64,000 nt of DNA from Thiomicrorhabdus sp965602805 (GCA_965602805.1 CBFCZK010000005.1:117934-181933), one strand, 5' to 3'; counted from the first letter of the stretch, positions 16,384-24,734 are shown. A program made the numbers and translations. Notes: generated by a model not told the origin, from the letters alone.

Positions 16384-17799
16384 ATGAACACACGCAAACT
16401 TCATAAAAAGGCAGGCATTTTTGCCGGCCTTTTTTTGCTTATATTAAGTCTGACTGGTTTTTTCTTAAACCATGACCAGTGGAACATTCAATACCAATGG
16501 ACACTGCCGAATTCGGTTCTGCCGGATTCCGTTGCTGAGGCGGAAAAATCCCTGTTTCAAACCAAAGCGATTCATCCTGAAGACACTCAATGGCAGATTG
16601 TCGGCGGTATGCGGGGTGCGTTTGTTTCGTTAGATGGCGGCCTCGATTATCAGCAAACCTCAAGCCATCAATTCTATGCCTTACGTTGGTTAGATAATGT
16701 CCTGTATGGCGCGACGGAAGACGGTATTTTACGTTCAGAGGATTATGGCTTAACTTGGCAGGACTTTGCATTGTCTGGCCGATGGGTCAATGCATTAGCG
16801 GCTGATGGCGATAAGTTGTTTGCTTCGGTCGATAAAAGTCATTTAGTGCTGTTAACGCCCCAAGTAGAAGTCCTTTCAGAAACCACCGTGGCCTTGCCAG
16901 AAGATCAGCTGGCGGAAAGTATTACTCTTTCCCGCTTTGTGCGCGACTTTCATTATGGCCGAGGTTTGTTCGATAATGGTTGGTCACTGCTGCTGAATGA
17001 TATCGCCACTTGGTTATTGGTTTTTTCAGCCCTGAGCGGGACTTGGATCTGGTGGTCATTACGTCGTGCTAAAAAGCTTCAACGGGAGTCTAAAGGCCTC
17101 GTCAAATGGATTAAAAAAGTCATGGCGGTTCACAGTCATGGTTTGGTTTTATTGGCGATTCCATTTCTACTGTTATTCGCATTCACAGGTATTGTGTTAG
17201 ATCATAGTCAGTTTTTCAATAAACCGCTTAAACAGGTGGTGTTGCCAATTGAAACTTTGCCACCAGTCTATCGTAGTTTGCAGGAAGATATCTGGAGTGT
17301 GGATGTAAAGGTTGATTCTGAACTCAATGCGCAGCAAGCCGCTACTTACCGTTTCGGTAACCGTTATGGCGTATATGAAAGTGCCGACTTATCTGAGTGG
17401 CATAAGGTCTCAGATGGCTTCGCTTACCGCATGACGCGTTTGACCGATACGCTGTATGTCAGTGGTATGGGATCGCCTTCAAGGATTTACACTGACTATA
17501 CTGGTTGGATGGATATTAAAGCGCCACGTATGTTCCGAGATGTCTATCAAAAGAACTATCAAGCCTTCTATTTTAAAGGCCATGGTAAATCTGACCAGCA
17601 AGTCCCTAACCTAACAGAGAGCAGTTTCTATAGTATTATGCTGACGTTGCATGATGGCACTTTCTTTGCCGATTGGTGGGTCTGGGTCAATGATTTTGCA
17701 TCCGTGTTATTGATTGTTTTATTGGTGACAGGCTTGATGCGTTGGCAGAAGAAACCTTCTGTTTTTAAAAGTCTCTTAAAACGACCTGTAAAACGCTAG
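16384..17799 (+). CDS. PepSY-family transmembrane protein with Asp-box (BNR-like) repeats
   Basis: 471 residues, inner membrane. TM1 at about 10-28 (GIFAGLFLLILSLTGFFLNH, the PepSY-TM signature), TM2 and TM3 around residues 200-225 and 250-275, and a last TM near 435-455. His residues typical of the family are present (LHKKAG, HSHG). The first periplasmic segment contains Asp-box motifs: SEDYGLTW at 118-125 fits SxDxGxTW exactly and SLDGGLDY at 82-89 fits partly, so a small beta-propeller-like module may be inserted. In an operon with the TonB receptor; probable role in ferric-chelate reduction or release, by inference. Confidence 0.85.
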   Translation: MNTRKLHKKAGIFAGLFLLILSLTGFFLNHDQWNIQYQWTLPNSVLPDSVAEAEKSLFQTKAIHPEDTQWQIVGGMRGAFVSLDGGLDYQQTSSHQFYALRWLDNVLYGATEDGILRSEDYGLTWQDFALSGRWVNALAADGDKLFASVDKSHLVLLTPQVEVLSETTVALPEDQLAESITLSRFVRDFHYGRGLFDNGWSLLLNDIATWLLVFSALSGTWIWWSLRRAKKLQRESKGLVKWIKKVMAVHSHGLVLLAIPFLLLFAFTGIVLDHSQFFNKPLKQVVLPIETLPPVYRSLQEDIWSVDVKVDSELNAQQAATYRFGNRYGVYESADLSEWHKVSDGFAYRMTRLTDTLYVSGMGSPSRIYTDYTGWMDIKAPRMFRDVYQKNYQAFYFKGHGKSDQQVPNLTESSFYSIMLTLHDGTFFADWWVWVNDFASVLLIVLLVTGLMRWQKKPSVFKSLLKRPVKR

Positions 17800-17832
17800 A
17801 TAAAAGATCAGAAAAAGTCAGAAAAAGTAAAG

Positions 17833-17867
17833 CTACGCTAATTGACCAGGCCTGGTCATTAGCATAG
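17833..17867. terminator. Extended ACCAGGCCTGGT hairpin between convergent genes
   Basis: The exact core at 17845-17856 is flanked by CTACGCTAAT and ATTAGCATAG, which pair with one bulged T and one mismatch. It lies 34 bp past the PepSY stop and 29 bp before the fghA stop, consistent with a bidirectional terminator. Confidence 0.7.
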
Positions 17868-17895
17868 TGTTAAAACATAAAATGGCTACGTTCAG

Positions 17896-18732
17896 TTAAC
17901 GCAGCGCTTTGGCATGATAAGCGATGTGTTCGCCAATAAAGCTGGCGATGAAATGATAGCTGTGGTCATAACCGACTTGACGGCGTAACTGCAAATTTAT
18001 CCCCGCGTTTTCGCAAGCGATTTGCAAGGCTTCGGGTAATAGTTGACCTTCTTCTAAAAACTCATCGGCCAAACCTTGGTCAATCAGAATCTCTTCGATG
18101 CTCGCTCCGGCTTCAATTAAAGCCACCGCATCATAAGCCTGCCAAGTGGTTTGCTCTTCTCCTAGATAGGCGGTAAAACAGCCTTGACCCCAAGAACATT
18201 CAATTGGATGACAGATCGGTGAAAAGGCCGAAACCGACTGATAAGCGCCAGGATTCTTAAGTGCACAAATCAAAGCGCCGTGGCCACCCATAGAGTGCCC
18301 GCTAATGGACTTTTTACCCGCTATCAGCGGTAGATTGGCCTCTAGCAATTCGGGCAGTTCGTGAGTGACGTAATCGTACATTTGATAGTGCTGATCCCAA
18401 GGCGCTTGAGTCGCATTCACGTAAAACCCCGCGCCTTTGCCCAAATCATAACGTTCAGGTACATCAGGCACTTTTGCGCCACGCGGGCTGGTGTCCGGCA
18501 TAATAAAAGCCAAACCAAATTCAGCCGCGTAACGTTGAGCACCCGCTTTGGTTCGAACATTATCATCGGTACACGTTAAGCCCGATAACCAATAGAGGGC
18601 AGGCACCGATTGAGTTTCTGCTTGCGGTGGCAAATAGACCGAAAAGGTCATTTCACAACCACACACCACAGAGTCGTGAGTATAACGATTCAGATAACCG
18701 CCAAACTCTTTAATACTTTCAATGAGTTTCAT
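17896..18732 (-). CDS. fghA: S-formylglutathione hydrolase
   Basis: Hydrolyses S-formylglutathione to formate and glutathione, the second step of formaldehyde detoxification. It is a 278-residue alpha/beta hydrolase of the esterase D family, with nucleophile S147 in GHSMGGHGA, the SGLTCTDDN segment near the oxyanion hole, and a C-terminal His in GYDHSYHF. It lies 14 bp downstream of adhC on the same strand, forming the usual two-gene operon. Length and start (MKLIESIKEFGG) are family-typical. Confidence 0.95.
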   Translation of the reverse strand: MKLIESIKEFGGYLNRYTHDSVVCGCEMTFSVYLPPQAETQSVPALYWLSGLTCTDDNVRTKAGAQRYAAEFGLAFIMPDTSPRGAKVPDVPERYDLGKGAGFYVNATQAPWDQHYQMYDYVTHELPELLEANLPLIAGKKSISGHSMGGHGALICALKNPGAYQSVSAFSPICHPIECSWGQGCFTAYLGEEQTTWQAYDAVALIEAGASIEEILIDQGLADEFLEEGQLLPEALQIACENAGINLQLRRQVGYDHSYHFIASFIGEHIAYHAKALR

Positions 18733-18746
18733 GAGATAGACCTACT

Positions 18747-19856
18747 TTAAAAGATGATTACGGAACGAATACTTTCGCCACTGTGCATCAAATCAAAGGC
18801 TCTATTGATGTCCTCTAGACCCATGGTATGGGTGACCATCTTATCGAGTTCAATCTCACCATTCATATAACGATCAACATAACCGGGTAGTTCAGTTCGG
18901 CCTTTAACGCCGCCGAAAGCACTGCCTTTCCATGTTCGGCCAACCACTAAGTTAAATGGACGAGTACAAATTTCTTGGCCTCCACCAGCTACACCAATCA
19001 CTGTAGAAACGCCCCACCCCATATGAGTACACTCTAAAGCATCGCGCATCACATGAACGTTGCCAATACACTCAAACGAGTAATCCACGCCGCCATTCGT
19101 CATATCAATAATGTATTCACTGATTTTGCCACCGATGGCATTCGGGTTGACAAAATCGGTCGCACCTAGCGCTTTCGCCATCTCCCATTTACCTGGGTTA
19201 ATATCAATGGCGATAATGCGCGAAGCGTTTGCCATCACGGCACCTTGAATACAAGATAAACCAATGCCGCCCAAACCAAACACCGCTACGGTAGAGCCGG
19301 GTTCAACTTTAGCGGTATTCAGGACAGCGCCAATGCCCGTGGTCACACCACAACCGAGTAGGCAAACCTTGTCTAAAGGGGCAGCTTTATTGATTTTGGC
19401 CAACGCGATTTCAGGCACCACCGTGTATTCCGAAAACGTTGAACAACCCATATAGTGATAGATGGGTTTGCCATTCAAAGAGAAACGACGTGTGCCATCC
19501 GGCATAAAGCCCGTCCACACTGTGCTGGCAATGGATTGGCAAAGATTAGTTTTGGTGGAGTTACAATATTCACACTCGCCACACTCTGGAATATATAACG
19601 GAATCACGTGATCGCCAGGCTTCAAGTCTTTGACGCCAGGTCCACACTCAACCACTTCACAGCCGCCTTCATGGCCTAATATGGCCGGAAAAACCCCTTC
19701 AGGATCTTCCCCTGAAAGCGTAAAAGCATCGGTATGGCAGACCCCAGAAGCGATGACTTTGAGTAAAACTTCACCCTCTTTAGGGCCTTCAACTTCGACT
19801 TCTTCAATTTCTAAAGGTTGTTTTGGTGCCCAGGCGACAGCGGCTTTACATTTCAT
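18747..19856 (-). CDS. frmA: S-(hydroxymethyl)glutathione dehydrogenase (class III alcohol dehydrogenase)
   Basis: NAD-dependent, zinc-containing enzyme that oxidises the formaldehyde-glutathione adduct; also able to reduce S-nitrosoglutathione. Catalytic Zn ligands are visible in GVCHTD and GHEGG, structural Zn Cys residues in CGECEYCNSTKTNLC, and the Rossmann motif is GLGGIGL. The open frame extends 29 codons further upstream, but ATG 19856 (MKCKAAVAW) has the ribosome site GGAG 9 bp before it and gives the family length of 369 residues, so I choose it. Operon with fghA; no FrmR-type repressor is adjacent. Confidence 0.95.
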   Translation of the reverse strand: MKCKAAVAWAPKQPLEIEEVEVEGPKEGEVLLKVIASGVCHTDAFTLSGEDPEGVFPAILGHEGGCEVVECGPGVKDLKPGDHVIPLYIPECGECEYCNSTKTNLCQSIASTVWTGFMPDGTRRFSLNGKPIYHYMGCSTFSEYTVVPEIALAKINKAAPLDKVCLLGCGVTTGIGAVLNTAKVEPGSTVAVFGLGGIGLSCIQGAVMANASRIIAIDINPGKWEMAKALGATDFVNPNAIGGKISEYIIDMTNGGVDYSFECIGNVHVMRDALECTHMGWGVSTVIGVAGGGQEICTRPFNLVVGRTWKGSAFGGVKGRTELPGYVDRYMNGEIELDKMVTHTMGLEDINRAFDLMHSGESIRSVIIF

Positions 19857-19966
19857 AACTCTACTCCAGGTTGAGTGTGTGGGTGTGGTTCTACTAGTAA
19901 GGTTGGTTTTAGAAAAACGATTTACCGATTCTAACCCAATCATTAAAGAGTGTCTTTAAGTAATGT

Positions 19967-20398
19967 TTACTCATTAAAATTCAGAGTAGCCACGACTTCT
20001 TCATACTGTTCTGCCGTCAGAATTTCTTTTAAAGAAAAAACGCATTCAATGGTGAGGCTCATTCTTTGTTTATCTAACTCCACCAACTCTTCAATCAGTT
20101 CGCGGCTGGTTTGAATATCTCCTGATACGTCTAAGGTTTCTTCCTTAAGTTGTGTTTTCAGTTCATGATATTGTGCGTTGATAAATTCGATTTTCGAAAA
20201 GCTTCCTCGTGATACGACGCGTACCTTATCGAGCTGCGCTTGACTGAGGTTTAAGGTATCTAGATTGTCCATCACAATCGGCATTAAAGCGGTGACCGCA
20301 GACGAAGGCTTAAAGTCTTCTGCCTGACTAGCGAACGGCATCAATCCACTGAGGCTGATTAAGCTGATAGAGAGATAGAGTGATAATTTATTGGGCAT
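19967..20398 (-). CDS. Spy/CpxP-like periplasmic protein, putative
   Basis: 143 residues with a signal peptide ending ASQA (about residue 26). The mature part is helical and has two segments resembling the LTxxQ motif of Spy/CpxP/CnrX-type periplasmic stress proteins (LNLSQAQLDKV at about 49 and LTAEQYEEV near 130). Such proteins act as chaperones or metal sensors; only the general fold is supported here. It has its own promoter region and is unlinked to a two-component system in this window. Confidence 0.6.
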   Translation of the reverse strand: MPNKLSLYLSISLISLSGLMPFASQAEDFKPSSAVTALMPIVMDNLDTLNLSQAQLDKVRVVSRGSFSKIEFINAQYHELKTQLKEETLDVSGDIQTSRELIEELVELDKQRMSLTIECVFSLKEILTAEQYEEVVATLNFNE

Positions 20399-20543
20399 GA
20401 TAGTGTTCCTTGATATTTATTGGTTATCTCGTGTGGGCACTTCTAAGGCTGTAAACTAGTTTAGTCTGTTTTGCGGTTTAAAGAATCTGTTGAAGTGCCA
20501 ATCTATTGATAAGCCTTGGCAACCAATAAGGCTTTTTAAAGTA

Positions 20544-20555
20544 ATCAGGCCTGGT
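20544..20555. repeat. One-mismatch copy of the dispersed palindrome (ATCAGGCCTGGT)
   Basis: In the gap between the Spy-like gene (minus) and tsaC (plus), upstream of the MITE at 20641. This is one of the few copies not at a gene 3' end. Confidence 0.7.
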
Positions 20556-20640
20556 CAAACTAAAAAGGCCGGTTTGATAGACCAATAAATAGAGCTGTTT
20601 CTGGGTATCATATGCCATGATTAGGTTCGGATAAAGGAGT

Positions 20641-20844
20641 GAGACCTTTGCACGAGTGGTTGAACGGATAAAAATGGCTAAAACCCTCCTGATTTTCGTT
20701 GTACCCTAAGGGTACTTCCGGTGGGCGATAACTTGGTAATAGCTAGCTATTACCTGCATTTCTCGCCTCAATAAGAAAGTTTTTATACCCTCAAGGGGTA
20801 CTTTCGTCTATTTTTCTCTAGCCCCTCACTCGTGCAAAGGTCTC
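20641..20844. mobile_element. MITE copy 1 (204 bp, 18-bp perfect terminal inverted repeats)
   Basis: The ends GAGACCTTTGCACGAGTG and its reverse complement match perfectly. There is no transposase. The centre holds a perfect 20-bp palindrome (20735-20754, core AATAGCTAGCTATT) and another short palindrome, GTACCCTAAGGGTAC. The terminal sequence resembles the ends of IS5-family elements as I remember them; not verified. It ends 11 bp before the tsaC start. No clear target duplication is visible. Confidence 0.85.
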
Positions 20845-20855
20845 AAGTAATAAAA

Positions 20856-21410
20856 ATGGCTGAAAAAAACATAACACAAGCGGTTGAAATGCTGCAAGCG
20901 GGCGGCGTAATCGCCTATCCAACCGAGGCGGTATACGGCTTAGGCTGTGACCCGTTTAATTTACAAGCGGTAGAAAAGCTGTTTCACGTGAAACAACGCC
21001 CGGTCGAAAAGGGGGTGATATTGGTCGCGGCTTCTGTTGAGCAGATTGCATCCTATGTCGAGCTTAAAAGCACCCCTTGGGAAGCTGAAGTCTTAGCTTC
21101 CTGGCCAGGCCCGGTTACTTGGGTATTGCCAGTTAAAGCCACGGCCAACTTACCTGATTGGATTACTGGGGGGCGCGACACGGTTGCGATTCGAGTTTCA
21201 GCCCATCCAACCGTACAAGCCTTATGCAGTGCATTCGGCCAGGCAATCGTCTCAACCAGCGCCAATCTCACAAACCAACCTCCGGCTATATCTTGTACTG
21301 AAATTAAACAGGTTTTTAAAGATTCTGTCTGGTGTTTAGAAGGCAAGCTGGGCGAGTTAGCGCAACCGACGCAGATCAGAGATGCGTTAAGCGGACGGGT
21401 TTTGCGTTAG
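20856..21410 (+). CDS. tsaC: Threonylcarbamoyl-AMP synthase (TsaC/Sua5/YrdC)
   Basis: Makes threonylcarbamoyl-adenylate for the t6A37 modification of ANN-decoding tRNAs, an essential step in most bacteria. YrdC fold: GGVIAYPTEAVYGLGCDP, KQRPVEKG, SWPGPVTWVLP and STSANLTNQP are all present. The frame is open from a GTG at 20832 inside the MITE end, but ATG 20856 (MAEKNITQAV) is the family-like start, giving 184 residues. No ordinary ribosome site precedes it: the nearest AAAGG is in the MITE terminus, 15 bp away. The MITE has thus replaced the native leader. The coding sequence contains a perfect parS site at 20980. Confidence 0.93.
   Translation: MAEKNITQAVEMLQAGGVIAYPTEAVYGLGCDPFNLQAVEKLFHVKQRPVEKGVILVAASVEQIASYVELKSTPWEAEVLASWPGPVTWVLPVKATANLPDWITGGRDTVAIRVSAHPTVQALCSAFGQAIVSTSANLTNQPPAISCTEIKQVFKDSVWCLEGKLGELAQPTQIRDALSGRVLR
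20980..20995. promoter_or_regulatory. parS: parS centromere site (perfect 16-bp consensus)
   Basis: TGTTTCACGTGAAACA, identical to the widely conserved chromosomal parS bound by ParB, located inside tsaC. It lies about 22 kb from the DnaA-box cluster, within the origin-proximal zone where parS sites normally occur. parA and parB themselves are not in the window. Confidence 0.85.
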
Positions 21411-21431
21411 TTTTGGCTTTTGAAGAGAGTT

Positions 21432-21662
21432 ACCACGAAGTCACGGAGACACGAAGGGTAAAGCGATAAAGAATAGAGATTGTCGGGTTTGAGAATTTCT
21501 GCGAGCTTAACCAGGCCTGGTGATTCTGAAATAACTCTCGTTCCCACACTCCCGAGAGGGAATGCAGACAGTAGCCAACCGTAAACAGAGGTATGGATTC
21601 CTATGCAAAGCATGGCAACCAGAAAACCCTTTAAAACCTTCGTGTCTTAGTGACTTCGTGGT
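21432..21662. repeat. Compound inverted-repeat element (26-bp ends)
   Basis: Left end 21432-21457 (ACCACGAAGTCAC...) and right end 21637-21662 are reverse complements at 24 of 26 positions. The interior contains CGTTCCCAC...GGGAATGC (about 21540-21565), which resembles a REP-like unit seen in many proteobacteria. It fills the gap between convergent tsaC and the DUF3581 gene, and two ACCAGGCCTGGT copies lie in or beside it. No ORF. Confidence 0.65.
21510..21521. repeat. ACCAGGCCTGGT palindrome (intergenic, convergent genes)
   Basis: Exact copy inside the 21432-21662 inverted-repeat element; the flanks are not symmetric. Confidence 0.9.
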
Positions 21663-21675
21663 TCAAAAAGATTTA

Positions 21676-21687
21676 ACCAGGCCTGGT
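21676..21687. repeat. ACCAGGCCTGGT palindrome (intergenic, 8 bp past a stop codon)
   Basis: Exact copy just downstream of the DUF3581 gene stop (minus strand). Flanks TTA and TAG extend the pairing by two bases. It is the second copy in the same 284-bp gap. Confidence 0.9.
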
Positions 21688-21694
21688 TAGTTTT

Positions 21695-22417
21695 TTAACC
21701 CGCTTTATAACTTGTTTTATCCAATTCGTAACCTTCGACTAAGTCTCGGACTTTGGTTTCATCGTATTCACGCAAGCCACTTAATACCAAGGTTTTACAA
21801 CCTTTACCAACGGCTTTACCATTATCCAATACCTGAAATTGTAGACGTACCGTACCGCGTTTTCCTTGAGCATCTAAGCTACTATCAATTAACTCTAATG
21901 TTGGTGATTGAATGTCTAAACGATCGAATTTAAAAGACATGCTTTCATAAATAACCATTGGACGATCTGGGTTAATCATCACATTATTTGCTTTCATCAA
22001 CGGCACTAGAATGTCCGGAAAACTATGGCCTGAGAAAGCGACATAAGCACGCGTAAATGCTTCAATCAGTTGCATATTGGTTGAGTTGTCGCCACTACGA
22101 GCTACATCTAGATATTGCTTATCTTGATTGTCGACAATATCAAAGCTTTCTCCAGGCTGTTTTGGAAAATTCAATAGAACATTGTTACCCACCATGCCGG
22201 TGTAGTTAAACTTCATTTCCTGTGACAGTCCGTTACGCGCCAGAACCAATGCAAACAGTAAATCACCAGGCACTAAAAAGCGCTTGGCACCTGGATTGTG
22301 TAGTGGATTAAAGTCACCAGCGACTTCTTTCGCAAAAGAGCTTGCCTGCTCGGGAGTGATGGTAATAAATCCATCAGACTCTTGAAAAAAAGGTTCAAGG
22401 TAGGTGTTTAACGGCAT
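21695..22417 (-). CDS. DUF3581 family protein
   Basis: Cytosolic protein of about 240 residues, family DUF3581, function not known to me. The conserved N-terminal segment ITPEQASSFAKEVAGDFNPLHN resembles the active-site region of MaoC-like hot-dog hydratases, and the family may share that fold; this is an inference. The frame is open upstream to 22504, but ATG 22417 (MPLNTYLEPFF) has AGGA at good spacing and matches the usual family N-terminus. It is convergent with tsaC, and a MITE lies 173 bp upstream. Confidence 0.75.
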   Translation of the reverse strand: MPLNTYLEPFFQESDGFITITPEQASSFAKEVAGDFNPLHNPGAKRFLVPGDLLFALVLARNGLSQEMKFNYTGMVGNNVLLNFPKQPGESFDIVDNQDKQYLDVARSGDNSTNMQLIEAFTRAYVAFSGHSFPDILVPLMKANNVMINPDRPMVIYESMSFKFDRLDIQSPTLELIDSSLDAQGKRGTVRLQFQVLDNGKAVGKGCKTLVLSGLREYDETKVRDLVEGYELDKTSYKAG

Positions 22418-22590
22418 AGGGTATCCTGAAAATTGAATATAGTTTTGCGGTTTGGACGCATATTTAAAAACGTGCAAATCGCTAAGGTGCTGTATTTTAT
22501 ACAATTAGGATGAGATGAGTATGAATTTCGTTAAAAAGCATGAGTAGACACCGCAAAGAATTGATGCCTAGGGGGGTGCTTTTATACATT

Positions 22591-22769
22591 GAGACCTTTG
22601 CACGAGTGAGGTTTGAGATAGAAATAGACGAAAGTACCCCTTGAGGGTATAAAATTTTTCTAATTGAGGCGGAATATGCAGTGAATAGCTAGCTATTCAC
22701 AAGTGTTTCAACGAAAAGTAGGGCAATTTTAGCCATTTATATCCGAGCAGCCACTCGTGCAAAGGTCTC
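22591..22769. mobile_element. MITE copy 2 (179 bp), inverted relative to copy 1
   Basis: It has the same perfect 18-bp inverted ends as copy 1, but the interior runs in the opposite direction. It contains a perfect 20-bp central palindrome (22681-22700) whose outer four bases (GTGA/TCAC) differ from copy 1 (GGTA/TACC) while pairing is kept. Flanks ACATT and ACAGT may be an imperfect 5-bp target duplication. It lies 10 bp past the M48 protease stop. Confidence 0.85.
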
Positions 22770-22779
22770 ACAGTAGGAA

Positions 22780-23610
22780 TTAGCGCTTATTCGCCGCTTT
22801 AAACAGTGGTTCAACGCGTTTGGCGTATTTGTTTAAATCTTTGATGCGACTGTTATGCGAGGGGTGCGTACTTAATAGTTCAGGGGTTTTACCGCCTTTA
22901 GAAGCTTTGTCCATTTTGATCCAAACATTAATCGCAGCATAAGGGTTGTAGCCGGCTCTCGCGGCCAACTCTACCCCCATTCTATCGGCTTCGACTTCAT
23001 GGGTACGGCTATTAGGTAGAGTTAAGGTGACTTGTAACGCCATTGCCGTCGCATCCAGAGCAGGACCTTGAACACCGGTGAAGATGCTTAAAGCAGACAG
23101 CCCGACTTGGGTGAGGGTTTGCTGGGATGCACGTTCTCGACCGTGTTCACGTAAAGCGTGTGCCATCTCATGTCCCATAATCGCAGCAATCTCAGCATCA
23201 GTAAGTTTGAGTTTTTCGATGATACCGGTATAGAAAGCGATTTTTCCACCCGGCATACACCATGCATTGAGTTGATCGGATTGAATGACATTGACTTCCC
23301 AAGCCCAGCCGGGCGCATCCTTTCTAAACACGGCGGTTTGCGGAATAAGACGGTTCGCAATGCGGCGTACACGTTTAACCAAATACTCCTTAGTATTCAG
23401 GGTGTTGGTTTTTTTAGCTTCTTTTAATACCGAGGCATAGGCTAACTTACCGCCATTGACCATTTCGGCCTCAGACACTAATAACAGTTGTTGGCGATCA
23501 ATCCCCACAGAGCCTTTTTTGGTACTGCTTGTGGTGCAGGCGGTTAAGCTTAATAGCGAGGTGAGTAGGATGCCGCCGATAACCGTTTTAAAATAGCTTT
23601 TTTTTATCAT
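22780..23610 (-). CDS. M48 family metalloprotease lipoprotein (LoiP-like)
   Basis: Zinc endopeptidase of the periplasm, membrane-anchored. The lipobox SLTAC puts the acylated Cys at residue 25. The zinc site HEMAH is at 147-151, with the third ligand expected in the NSRTHEVEADRMGVELAARAGY region, of which EVEAD is visible. Length 276, close to LoiP/YggG-type proteases involved in outer-membrane protein quality control. It lies 45 bp downstream of the DUF4197 gene on the same strand, probably in one operon. Confidence 0.9.
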   Translation of the reverse strand: MIKKSYFKTVIGGILLTSLLSLTACTTSSTKKGSVGIDRQQLLLVSEAEMVNGGKLAYASVLKEAKKTNTLNTKEYLVKRVRRIANRLIPQTAVFRKDAPGWAWEVNVIQSDQLNAWCMPGGKIAFYTGIIEKLKLTDAEIAAIMGHEMAHALREHGRERASQQTLTQVGLSALSIFTGVQGPALDATAMALQVTLTLPNSRTHEVEADRMGVELAARAGYNPYAAINVWIKMDKASKGGKTPELLSTHPSHNSRIKDLNKYAKRVEPLFKAANKR

Positions 23611-23654
23611 AAAAACTCAGTGTTTGATTCTCGGTTGAATTGTTTAATAAAAAA

Positions 23655-24455
23655 TTAGTTTGCGCCAAAGACCTTTTTCAACAGTTCGGTTGACTGCTTA
23701 ACAGGATCTTTACGAATACTGGCTTCTTCTTGGGCAATATAATAAAATATCCCTTGCATACCTTGTTCGATAACATGATCCAGTAAGTCAGCTTTGACAT
23801 CCGGAACAAATGGCAGGTCTTTATATTTCGAGATAGCTTTATCAAAAGCGTTGATTGCACCAACTTCATTTAATGAGTTTTCAACAATCGGTGCCATTTT
23901 GGCTTTTAAACTGGGTGCAGTTTTAGACTTTAAATACTGGGTCGCAGAATCTTCTGGACCTTCATATATTTTCTTGACGTCGTCAAAACTCATCTCTTGA
24001 ATAGCTTGTAAAAACAGCGCTTTGGCTTGCGGTGTGGCGGCTTCAGCAGCGCGGTTTATTTTCAGTTCGACATCATCCATATAACTGCCCATGCCAAACT
24101 GGTTTAAAGTCAACTGCACGGTCTTCAGGCTGCTTGGTAGTGGGATATGAATTTTAGGATCGGCGTTAAAACCATCTTTCAGACTGAGCTTACCGACAAC
24201 GGTTTCTGAACCTTTAGTGAGGGCTTCTTTAAAGGCTTTTTGCATCTCTTCAACCGACAGGCTTGTGGGCAGTTCTGTGGTGGGTGTTTTGACCGCTTCA
24301 GAAATGGCGGGGATATTTTTTAACAGATCAGCACCTTGCTCCCACCAACTGGCCTGAGCACTCAAACTTATACTGCTTAAGCTGACGATGCCAACGATGC
24401 CTGAGAAGCTGATTAAAAGAGGCGCGATTAAGGTGGTTTTAGAAAATCTATTCAT
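23655..24455 (-). CDS. DUF4197 domain-containing exported protein
   Basis: 266 residues with an N-terminal hydrophobic segment (about 8-35, probable signal peptide ending QAS) followed by the DUF4197 region (KAFKEALTKGSETVVGKLS, IHIPLPSSLK, YMDDVELKINRAAE, and a final TDGLF-like element here read as MQGIFYYIAQEEASIRKDP). The function of the family is unknown to me. It is upstream of, and close to, the M48 lipoprotein gene. Confidence 0.85.
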   Translation of the reverse strand: MNRFSKTTLIAPLLISFSGIVGIVSLSSISLSAQASWWEQGADLLKNIPAISEAVKTPTTELPTSLSVEEMQKAFKEALTKGSETVVGKLSLKDGFNADPKIHIPLPSSLKTVQLTLNQFGMGSYMDDVELKINRAAEAATPQAKALFLQAIQEMSFDDVKKIYEGPEDSATQYLKSKTAPSLKAKMAPIVENSLNEVGAINAFDKAISKYKDLPFVPDVKADLLDHVIEQGMQGIFYYIAQEEASIRKDPVKQSTELLKKVFGAN

Positions 24456-24677
24456 GGGGAGTCTCTCATTCGATAGAACGCTGAAAACACGCTAGTAGGG
24501 TTATTAGAACCCCCTGACCTGTGCAACGGTCTTTATTCGTTAGTATTTTTTCTATCTATTTTGAATAGAATACTTTATTTAAAGCTTTTTAGGCAACCCA
24601 CATCTGTTGAAGGAGTCTGACTCATGCAAAGCCCACAGAGGATTCATCGACTGTCTTGCGCTTTTCTTCAAGAGGTC

Positions 24678-24701
24678 ATGTGACTGTCACATCACTTGTA
24701 T
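24678..24701 (+). promoter_or_regulatory. Palindrome ATGTGACTGTCACAT and possible Pho-box-like repeat
   Basis: A perfect 15-bp palindrome (24678-24692), with CTGTCAC (24684) followed 11 bp later by CTTGTAT (24695), loosely resembling the tandem CTGTCAT half-sites bound by PhoB. It lies upstream of the PsiE-like gene, where such control would make sense. The match of the second half-site is poor. Confidence 0.3.
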
Positions 24702-24734
24702 AGCATGGCATACTTAAATCAATACGGTGGTACT

